This document shows, one piece after another, positions 7,324-12,989 of a DNA stretch of 12,989 bases. The notes beneath the pieces were generated by a model. It was not told the DNA's origin. It did not search any database and saw only the letters and a list, made by a program, of their open reading frames with translations. Origin of the DNA: SAR202 cluster bacterium Io17-Chloro-G7 (GTDB lineage: Bacteria; Chloroflexota; Dehalococcoidia; UBA3495); contig MUCU01000045.1 in assembly GCA_002817055.1 (NCBI GenBank), forward strand, positions 1-12,989, in the 5' to 3' direction. The translations under genes and the position numbers were made by a program. Every line of letters starts with the position of its first letter. The first letter of the stretch is position 1.

Positions 7324-8406
7324 TTACCTGAGGGCCGGCACCACCTCTTTAGCAAAGAGCTTGATTGAATTGAGCATGCGGTCTACAGGGATCCCGCCGC
7401 CGACATTGGGCTCAATTACCACCCCGGAAAGCCCCAATTCTTTGGTCAAAACCGAGAGCCGCTCTATGACCATGTCCGGAGTTCCATAGGCCAAACGGTC
7501 TTTCAGCAGCTCGTCGTAGGTCACGGATGCTAAGCGTTTGGACCTTTCCGACCGTTCTTCCGAATTGAAAGTGCCAGCCCCGCCAGCGGACCTAGCGAAG
7601 GTCTCAGCCAGCCTTTGGTAAGACTTCATGGTGCTGACTTCCGCGTCTTCGCGGGCTTTCTCGGCGGTCTCGGCCACGTAGACCGGAATCCTCAGCAGGA
7701 CGTCGGCCTCTCCGGTGTGGCCTGCTTCCTGCCTGGCTTGCCGGTACACGTCCAGGTTCTTGCCCAATTCCGGAACCGCGAATCCTCGTAGGCCTACAAA
7801 AACCGGCAATCCCTGTTGTCCAACCTGAGGGAACGTGTCTTGCGTAGTCGCGGCTATGCGTATGGGCGGGTGCGGCTTCTGATAAGGTTTGGGTACGACG
7901 CAGACATCGTCGAAATTAAAGTGCGTGCCTTGGTGCGAGAACCGGTGTTCGGTCCAGGCCTTTAGGATGATCTCCAGAGACTCCTGAAACCTTTCTCGGC
8001 TTTCCGCGTAGGGTATGCCATAGCCTTCGTAGGCCCTGGCGAATCCGCTCCGGCCCACGCCGAATTCCAGCCGGCCACGGCTTACCTGGTCCACCGTGGC
8101 CGCTTCCTCGGCCATTCGGATGGGATGGCACAAAGGCAGTACAGCCACCGCCATTCCTATGCGCAGGCGCTCGGTGCGGGAGGCGATGGCGCTGGCCATA
8201 ATCATGGGTACAGATACGATAGACGGGATTCCGGCTCCGAAGGCATCGGTTGGCCGCTTGGGGGCGGCAAAATGCCGTTCGGCCAACCAAACGCCGTCCA
8301 GGCCGTTTTTCTCCGCCATATCCACAACTGTAAAAGCTTCCTGGAAGGCGTCTTCCATCGTGCCTTCCTCACGGTAGTCGCACTCCATTATTATTCCGAA
8401 ATGCAT
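7324..8406 (-). CDS. LLM-class flavin-dependent oxidoreductase (bacterial luciferase-like)
   Basis: The 360-residue product is a TIM-barrel enzyme of the luciferase-like monooxygenase superfamily, using reduced FMN or F420. Family hallmarks are the N-terminal strand MHFGIIMECDYRE, DGVWLAERHF (37-46), and the core motif HPIRMAEEAATVDQVSRGRLEFGVGRSG (94-121). Further along are RERFQESLEIILKAW (137-151) and the phosphate-region strand PHPPIRIAATT (178-188). Full length and intact. ATG 8406 is preceded by GGGGGG (8413-8418) with a 6-nt spacer. Substrate and cofactor cannot be read from the sequence. Flavin monooxygenases of this superfamily are greatly expanded in SAR202-type Chloroflexota, where a role in oxidising recalcitrant organic matter has been proposed; whether that applies here is unknown. 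It appears to be a single-gene unit. Confidence 0.88.
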   Translation of the reverse strand: MHFGIIMECDYREEGTMEDAFQEAFTVVDMAEKNGLDGVWLAERHFAAPKRPTDAFGAGIPSIVSVPMIMASAIASRTERLRIGMAVAVLPLCHPIRMAEEAATVDQVSRGRLEFGVGRSGFARAYEGYGIPYAESRERFQESLEIILKAWTEHRFSHQGTHFNFDDVCVVPKPYQKPHPPIRIAATTQDTFPQVGQQGLPVFVGLRGFAVPELGKNLDVYRQARQEAGHTGEADVLLRIPVYVAETAEKAREDAEVSTMKSYQRLAETFARSAGGAGTFNSEERSERSKRLASVTYDELLKDRLAYGTPDMVIERLSVLTKELGLSGVVIEPNVGGGIPVDRMLNSIKLFAKEVVPALR

Positions 8407-8918
8407 CGAGCACCCCCCGAATTTCCTATTTTGACTTGAGTTGTTATTTTTGGCGATTTAATCACTGTGGAATAGCTTTTTAATGGGGCAGCACTCAACT
8501 GCTGCCATTCTATGCACTCACGATTTGCGGGTTACCCCATGTTGGATAATCAAATCTAAGCGGTGGGTAGCACACCAAGATTACGCCTTTTGGAGTACCA
8601 AGATAGGCAAGGCCAGAGTAAGGCTCCAGAGTCAAAAATCGCCGGTATTTCCCAATTGACGACGCTAACTGTATAAGGTGGGTCGCCGAGTTCTTCTGAT
8701 AGCGCTGCGATCAAAATCCGCTGGAAGTAGAGGCCCAAAGCGGGCCTTCGCCGTCGAGCGGAGCGGACGTTATTACGCTCGGGACCAGAGCAGGGCAATA
8801 TTAACATGGCCCCATACCCAATTCAACTTGAAGTGTCGTCTAGCTACACTCGGGCGGATACTGGGGTTGGGTAGCCGATAATTCGAAACAATAATCCAAA
8901 AAGCTGGGGGCAACTAAA

Positions 8919-8953
8919 AAGCCTGGCCCTGACGTGATTGCCGGGCCTGGCTT
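8919..8953 (-). terminator. Rho-independent terminator, - strand
   Basis: On the - strand, AAGCCAGGCCC (8953-8943) pairs with GGGCCAGGCTT (8929-8919) with one central A-A mismatch and a 13-nt loop. The descending arm runs into TTTTT (8920-8916). It would end transcripts of the small ORF at 8989-9045 and any read-through from dnaE2, whose stop is about 260 bp upstream. The sequence CCTGGCTTAAA at 8946-8956 is repeated at 8961-8971, duplicating the foot of the hairpin. Confidence 0.7.
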
Positions 8954-8988
8954 AAAGTCTCCTGGCTTAAATTTTATTGTATGTGCCT

Positions 8989-9045
8989 TCAGCTTCGCTT
9001 TTCTCCGGTCTTCAAGCCCGGATGAGCCGGCCACATTTTTTTCAT
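8989..9045 (-). CDS. Possible 18-residue small protein or leader peptide
   Basis: The ORF encodes MKKMWPAHPGLKTGEKRS. It is preceded by AAGGGGAAGGA ending 4 nt before the ATG (9046-9060), one of the stronger ribosome sites in the window, and its TGA lies 36 nt before the intrinsic terminator at 8919-8953. The layout (ribosome site, tiny ORF, terminator) fits either a short gene 166 bp downstream of dnaE2 or a leader peptide unit. The peptide is basic and has no membrane segment. I do not recognise it. The evidence is only the arrangement, so it could be chance. Confidence 0.3.
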   Translation of the reverse strand: MKKMWPAHPGLKTGEKRS

Positions 9046-9211
9046 AGCATCCTTCCCCTTAAAGTTTCCTCTCTATTGTTTAGATCTATTTTTTAGACGC
9101 TTATTATCCTGTTTGACTCCCTGCCCTGTTAGGGGCGAAGCTCCTCGGCTTGATTGCCATAAGGCCTAGTTGCGGTATTTTTCACAAACTCCAGGGGCTT
9201 TTGTTGGGAAT

Positions 9212-12200
9212 TTACTGCCAGTTTTTGGCTTTGGGCAGGTGTCTTGCTCCTTGAATATTTTCCGCATGTTTGGCGACTATATTCATGGTGCCGTCCCTCC
9301 GGGACACTTCCCCGCGCACCACCACCACGGGCTCTTTCAGCACCATCCGGTACCGTAGAAATATCTTGGGCCATACTATTATGGGTATGTGACCGAACTC
9401 GTCCTCTAGAGTAAGGAATACTGCCTTGCCCAAGGGCCGTTGGCGGCGGATTATCAGCCCGGCTACGCTAACCTCTTCACCATTGGGCAGGCCTGAAACC
9501 TCGGGGCTGGTCAATACTCCCGAGGGAAGGTGAGGCCGCAGCAGTGCCATTAAGTGCCCTTGAGGATGGAGACCCAGGGTGCGGTATTCATCCATCATGA
9601 TCTCCCACTGGTCTTGGGGAGGCAGTTCGGCCATGTCTTGCTCCACTGGCAAAGGAAGGGCCAACTGAGTGCCAGTGTGCTTGGCCGTTTTGTGCTTGGC
9701 CTGTCCGTGCTTAGCCTGTCCATGCTTAGCCTGCATAGGACGGTAGCGTAGGCCTACCTCCCACAGGGTTGTCCTGCGGTCTGGAGCTGTATAGGCTGGC
9801 CGTGGTTCGGCAACGCTATGTTGTGGGGGCGGTTCGCCTTGGTTAGTTGGGGCGAAATCCCCCCAACCCCCCTTTATCAAAGGGGGGCCAAGTAGGGTCT
9901 TTTCACCGGTAGGTTCGCGAATCGTTCCTACGCTGTCGGCTTGTGCATTGTCGGCAGGGTCGAAATCCCCTCCGGGACTCTTTTTATATAGACCTCCACT
10001 AGCTCCCCTTTCGTAAAGGGGGGTTGGGGGGATTTCCTCCGTTCGCCGTGAGCCCGCCAAAGGACGGTCGCTTGGGCCTTGTTTGGTGGTTTGCGTAAGC
10101 GAATCGAAAGCGCCGGCGGCTACCAGGTTTTCTATGGCCTCCCTCAGTAAGCCGGTGCGCTCCATGGCATCGGCCAGGCTGCTGAATGGTTCGCCTTGCT
10201 CTCTGGCTTGAACGATGGATGCTGCTGCGGTATCGCCCACGCTCCGCACCATCGAGAGCCCCAACAGTAAGGACTCGTCTTTGATAATGCACTTTTCCAT
10301 GCTTATGTTTATGTCCGGGTTGAGCACTGGAATGCCGTGGCGCTTGGCGTCTTCTTTCAATGTCTCGGTGTTGTAGAACCCCATGGGTTGCTGGTTGAAG
10401 ATGGCTACGAAGAACTCCAGAGGATAGTAGTACTTGAGCCAAGCCATGTGGTAGGCGGTCACACCGAAGGCGAAGGCGTGGGACTCGGGGAACATGTAGT
10501 GGCCGTTGAACTTCTTGAATATTCTTTCGGCGGCTTCTAGGGGCACGCCCATTTCGTCGGCGCCCTGTCGGAACTTTTCCCAGTAGAAAGTGATGAGGCC
10601 CTCGTTGTGCTTACGGATGAAGGCCCGGCGGAGTTGGTCGGCTTCAACGGCGCTGAACCCGGCCACGTCCATGGCCAGTTGGTTCACTTGGTCTTGAAAC
10701 AGGATGATCCCCAAGGTGCGCTCCAAAGCCCGCCGCTCTAAGGGATGGTCGTAGTCCCAGGCTGCGTTAAAGGCGCGCCGCTGGATGAACTGGGTTACGC
10801 CGTCGTTGGCGCCCACGCCGGGCCGCACCGCTCCCACCTCATAGGCCATGTCGGTTAGGTTTCGGGGCTTGATGCGGGGGGTGGTCTGCATCTGGGCCGC
10901 CGATTCCACCTGGAAGATGCCGATGGTGTCGGCTTGATGCATCATCTCGTACACCGCTTGGTCCTCAAAGTCGATGCGGCTAAGGTCGATGTAGTGGCCT
11001 TCCCGCTCTTCTATGAGGAGGAGGGTTTCTTGCATCTGGGATAGAGCGCCTAGGGCCAGGAAGTCGATTTTCACAAAGCCGGCTTGGTCGATGCTGTCCT
11101 TATCCCAGTGGCAGATGTAACGGTCTGCGATGGCCGACTGCTGCACCGGCACCATGTCGGTAAGGGGGGAGGAGCTGATGATCATCCCGCCGGGATGTTG
11201 GGCCAAGTACTTGGGGAACCCGTCCAACTGGCATGCCAAATCGATAAGGTCCCGCCACACCGGGGCGTCCACCTTGTCTCTAAATTCGGGTAGGGTCAGC
11301 ATCTCGATTTGCAGGCTCTTGGCGCTGTGAGAGTCCACCCGCTTGGCCAGTTTGTCCACTTCCTGCAGGGGAAGCCCCAACGCTTTCCCCAAGTCTCGAA
11401 TGGCGCCCTTCATCTTATAAGTGCTGATCATACCGGTGAGGGTGGCGTGGTCCCAGCCCCACTTCTCATGCACTCGCTTGATCAACTCCTCGCGGATGTT
11501 GCGGGGAAAGTCCAGGTCTATGTCGGGCACCGAACCCATGTCGTCGGACAAAAACCGGTCCAGAGAAAGGTTGAACTCTAAGGGGTCGATGTGGGAGAGG
11601 CCTATCAGGTAACCCACCAGCATAGCCACCGATGAGCCCCGGCCCCTCCCCGGCGGGCGCTCTTCCAAGGGTATTTCAGCGTCGCTCAACCCCAACTCGA
11701 TCATTATCTGACGGCTCATCTGGATGATGTCGTAATAGATGAGCAGGAACCCCGCCAGGTTATGCCGCTGGATCAAGCGGAACTCTTCTTTGAGCCGGGC
11801 CTCCACTCTTTCGGTGACGCTGCCGTAGCGGCGCACGGCGGCCTGGCGGCACAAGTCTTCCAGGTGGGTCTGGGGGGTGAAGCCTTCGGGCACCGGGTAA
11901 TCGGGGAACTGGTAGTTCAGGTCTTTGGTAATGTCGAAGGAGCAGCGGGCGGCTATCTTCACCGTGTTCTCGATGGCCTCCGGGCATTCTTGAAAGAGGG
12001 CGAGCATCTCTTCAGCGGACTTCAGATAAAACTGGCTGCTGGGGCGGCGCTGCGGGTGGGTTTCCTCCAGGCTTTGGTTGTGGCTGATGGCCACCAAGGC
12101 GTCTTGGAGTCGGTGGCGCTCCGGGACGTGGTAGTGGACGTTGTTGGTGGCCACCATGCCCAAGCCCAACTTGCGTGCCAATTGAATTAGGCGACGGTTG

Positions 12201-12742
12201 CGCTGGGTATCGCCTTGGACCAAGTTTTGCTGTAGCTCGACAAAAACGTTTTGTGCGCCGAACCAGTCCAGGTATTGCTCCAGGGTCTCTTGGGCCTCTC
12301 GCTGGTTTTTGAATGATTGGTTTTTGGATGGCGGCGAAGGGTCGGCCAACAAACCGGAGAGCGCTCCCTTCCGGCACCCGGTGAGCAGGATCAACCCTTC
12401 GGCCAACTCGGGCAAGTAGCGTGGGTCCAGCCTGGGATTTCGGCGGTCGCTGGCGATGTGAGAGTAGGAGAGGAGGTTGCACAAGTTCCGGTAACCTTGC
12501 TGCGTCTCGGCCAACAAGGTCAGGTGGGAGCCGTCTTCAAGGGTGACCTCGGCGCCAGTAATAGCTTGCATGCCCACGGTGTGGGCGACTTGGGCGAAGT
12601 GCATGGCCCCGCAAAGATTGTCGTGGTCGGTGAGAGCCAAGGCTTGATGGCCCAGTTCTTTGGCGCGCACCAAGAGCTCCTCCACCGAGGAGGCGCCTTC
12701 CTGGAAAGAGTAGTTGCTGTGGCAATGGAGTTCAGCGTACAT
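9212..12742 (-). CDS. dnaE2: Error-prone DNA polymerase III alpha subunit DnaE2 (ImuC)
   Basis: A C-family polymerase of 1176 residues acting in damage-induced translesion synthesis. The PHP domain is at about 1-210 (MYAELHCHSNYSF, ALTDHDNLCG). The polymerase core has catalytic aspartates D407 and D409 in PDIDLDF (406-412) and D560 in FVKIDF. Other core motifs are RPPGRGRGSSV (362-372) and GIFQVESAAQMQ (608-619), the latter typical of DnaE2 rather than DnaE1. A helix-hairpin-helix region is at about 825-885, and an OB fold at about 1088-1160. Relative to the family a roughly 105-residue insertion lies between FDSL (882) and DRRTTLWEV (988). It is low-complexity and contains the repeats listed below; the polymerase remains in frame. 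ATG 12742 lacks a Shine-Dalgarno sequence. The usual partners imuA/imuB are not visible here. No LexA box of the GAACnnnnGTTC type is seen upstream. Confidence 0.93.
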   Translation of the reverse strand: MYAELHCHSNYSFQEGASSVEELLVRAKELGHQALALTDHDNLCGAMHFAQVAHTVGMQAITGAEVTLEDGSHLTLLAETQQGYRNLCNLLSYSHIASDRRNPRLDPRYLPELAEGLILLTGCRKGALSGLLADPSPPSKNQSFKNQREAQETLEQYLDWFGAQNVFVELQQNLVQGDTQRNRRLIQLARKLGLGMVATNNVHYHVPERHRLQDALVAISHNQSLEETHPQRRPSSQFYLKSAEEMLALFQECPEAIENTVKIAARCSFDITKDLNYQFPDYPVPEGFTPQTHLEDLCRQAAVRRYGSVTERVEARLKEEFRLIQRHNLAGFLLIYYDIIQMSRQIMIELGLSDAEIPLEERPPGRGRGSSVAMLVGYLIGLSHIDPLEFNLSLDRFLSDDMGSVPDIDLDFPRNIREELIKRVHEKWGWDHATLTGMISTYKMKGAIRDLGKALGLPLQEVDKLAKRVDSHSAKSLQIEMLTLPEFRDKVDAPVWRDLIDLACQLDGFPKYLAQHPGGMIISSSPLTDMVPVQQSAIADRYICHWDKDSIDQAGFVKIDFLALGALSQMQETLLLIEEREGHYIDLSRIDFEDQAVYEMMHQADTIGIFQVESAAQMQTTPRIKPRNLTDMAYEVGAVRPGVGANDGVTQFIQRRAFNAAWDYDHPLERRALERTLGIILFQDQVNQLAMDVAGFSAVEADQLRRAFIRKHNEGLITFYWEKFRQGADEMGVPLEAAERIFKKFNGHYMFPESHAFAFGVTAYHMAWLKYYYPLEFFVAIFNQQPMGFYNTETLKEDAKRHGIPVLNPDINISMEKCIIKDESLLLGLSMVRSVGDTAAASIVQAREQGEPFSSLADAMERTGLLREAIENLVAAGAFDSLTQTTKQGPSDRPLAGSRRTEEIPPTPLYERGASGGLYKKSPGGDFDPADNAQADSVGTIREPTGEKTLLGPPLIKGGWGDFAPTNQGEPPPQHSVAEPRPAYTAPDRRTTLWEVGLRYRPMQAKHGQAKHGQAKHKTAKHTGTQLALPLPVEQDMAELPPQDQWEIMMDEYRTLGLHPQGHLMALLRPHLPSGVLTSPEVSGLPNGEEVSVAGLIIRRQRPLGKAVFLTLEDEFGHIPIIVWPKIFLRYRMVLKEPVVVVRGEVSRRDGTMNIVAKHAENIQGARHLPKAKNWQ
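9674..9733 (-). repeat. Four 15-bp tandem repeats coding QAKHG-like pentapeptides in dnaE2
   Basis: Residues 1004-1023 read QAKHG, QAKHG, QAKHK, TAKHT: four 15-bp units that diverge toward the downstream end. This makes a basic, histidine-rich spacer between the LWEVGLRYRP motif and the OB-fold part of DnaE2. The unit length is a multiple of 3, so copy changes keep the frame. Confidence 0.8.
9854..10036. mobile_element. 183-bp MITE-like palindromic repeat inserted in frame in dnaE2
   Basis: The ends form 32-bp inverted repeats (9854-9885 and 10005-10036) that match at 30 of 32 positions, starting GAAATCCCCCCAACCCCCC. Each arm also carries a small palindrome of C-run, TTT, AAA, G-run. A third partial copy (GAAATCCCC, 9962-9970) lies inside. 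The 183 bp equal 61 codons and correspond exactly to residues 903-963 of DnaE2, with translations EIPPTPLYERG and PPLIKGGWGDF. Such peptides are characteristic of dispersed palindromic repeats translated inside bacterial proteins. It carries no transposase. No adjacent target-site duplication is evident. Confidence 0.75.
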
Positions 12743-12768
12743 GTGTTTTAGCGCTGTGATGAGAGAGA

Positions 12769-12893
12769 CCCCCCATCCTAACCTTCCCCCGCGAGGGGGG
12801 AAGGGACTTTTGTTTTCCCCTTGTGGGGGAAGTGACTTTCTTAGCTTTCTTTGGAGGAAGGATTCACATCTCCTCCCCCCTTGCGGGGGAGGA
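12769..12893. repeat. Cluster of three G/C-tract palindromes upstream of dnaE2
   Basis: Three short hairpins follow one another: about 12783-12803 (CTTCCCCC, GCGA, G-run, AAG), 12815-12831 (TTCCCC, TTGT, GGGGGAA) and 12871-12893 (TCCTCCCCC(C), TTGC, GGGGGAGGA). The outer two are also imperfect inverted copies of each other, including the flanking CATCCTAACC-like and GGATTAAG sequence. This suggests a small MITE/REP-like element of about 130 bp, of a different family from the one inside dnaE2. It sits within 30-150 bp upstream of the dnaE2 start and would separate it from its promoter or lie in its leader. Confidence 0.6.
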
Positions 12894-12901
12894 TTAAGAA
12901 A

Positions 12902-12989
12902 CTATCTCAAAACAGCAGCCGCCACTGTCGGCGGTACCACAGGAGTGCACAAGCTAATTGGAGCAGGCCAAGGAAATTAGATGCCTTCT
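12902..12989. other. Unassigned right edge of window
   Basis: Both strands have short open frames here. A - strand frame entering from the right edge ends in WYRRQWRLLF and a TGA near 12910, which could be the tail of a gene upstream of dnaE2. A + strand frame ends at 12980. Neither can be recognised from so few residues. A hairpin-like GCCGCC/GGCGGT lies near 12919-12936. Confidence 0.2.

Larger units (their letters stand above)
8407..9211. other. 805-bp gene-poor intergenic region
   Basis: No convincing gene is seen apart from a possible 18-codon ORF and its terminator (listed separately). The longer open frames here (for example 8556-8807 on - and 8678-8881 on +) have unprotein-like composition and no ribosome site. 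Small hairpins occur at 8487-8506 (GGCAGCA, loop CTCAAC, TGCTGCC), about 80 bp upstream of the flavin oxidoreductase, and at 8731-8747 (AGGCCC/GGGCCT). The first could sit in that gene's leader or promoter. I found no tRNA T-loop signature on either strand. Confidence 0.5.

Noticed and set aside
8556..8807. 83-residue - strand frame in the gap next to the flavin oxidoreductase
   Set aside because: No ribosome site, no recognisable domain, and Cys/Arg/Trp-rich composition typical of chance frames.
8840..9034. 64-residue - strand frame from GTG 9034, possibly reached by a -1 slip on the A7 run in ATGAAAAAAATG
   Set aside because: It reads through the terminator hairpin at 8919-8953 and its sequence is low-complexity. 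The slippery run alone is not enough evidence for programmed frameshifting.
9674..10036. CRISPR array
   Set aside because: The repeats are a coding 15-bp tandem and one inverted-repeat pair. There are no regularly spaced direct repeats with unique spacers.
9832..10047. GTTCGCC on both sides of the dnaE2 element (9832-9838 and 10041-10047) as a target-site duplication
   Set aside because: The copies are not adjacent to the inverted-repeat ends (15 and 4 bp away), and the implied 209-bp insertion would not keep the reading frame.
11762..12190. 142-residue + strand frame antisense to dnaE2, and similar frames at 12317-12751 and 12012-12482
   Set aside because: All lie wholly within dnaE2 and mirror its codon pattern. 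The DnaE2 frame has catalytic motifs and full family length.

Overview
The window reads as a chromosomal piece of an aerobic bacterium, most likely a member of the Chloroflexota (SAR202/Dehalococcoidia-like). This is inferred from family content: a caa3-type oxidase, an auracyanin/azurin-like blue-copper domain, a luciferase-like flavin monooxygenase and an error-prone DnaE2. No rRNA or tRNA is present to fix the taxonomy.

Layout. Positions 1-301 hold a short unexplained open frame running in from the window edge and two operator-like palindromes. The + strand then carries a membrane-anchored FixH/YtkA-like protein (302-931) and the oxidase assembly factor CtaG (1091-2053). A near-perfect bidirectional terminator (2162-2203) separates these from the convergent - strand operon. 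In transcription order the operon is ctaC (subunit II with a fused cytochrome c, from 6878), ctaD (subunit I), ctaE (subunit III) and a subunit IV gene fused to a cupredoxin domain, ending at 2227. A good promoter with a perfect -35 box lies at 6954-6981. All metal ligands and the D- and K-channel residues of an A1-type haem-copper oxidase can be seen.

Upstream of the operon are 6921-7323 (an inverted repeat and a 14-bp tandem duplication), an LLM-class flavin-dependent oxidoreductase on the - strand (7324-8406), and an 805-bp gene-poor stretch. That stretch holds a - strand terminator and a possible 18-residue ORF. The right end is one large - strand gene, dnaE2 (9212-12742), an error-prone DNA polymerase. 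It carries a roughly 105-residue low-complexity insertion made of an in-frame 183-bp palindromic repeat element plus a 15-bp tandem repeat. Another cluster of palindromes lies just upstream of dnaE2.

How they work together: the FixH-like protein and CtaG probably help assemble the copper centres of the oxidase. The oxidase appears to have two tethered redox modules on the outer face, a cytochrome c on subunit II and a blue-copper domain on subunit IV. This double tethering and the repeat-invaded polymerase are the most unusual points of the window.
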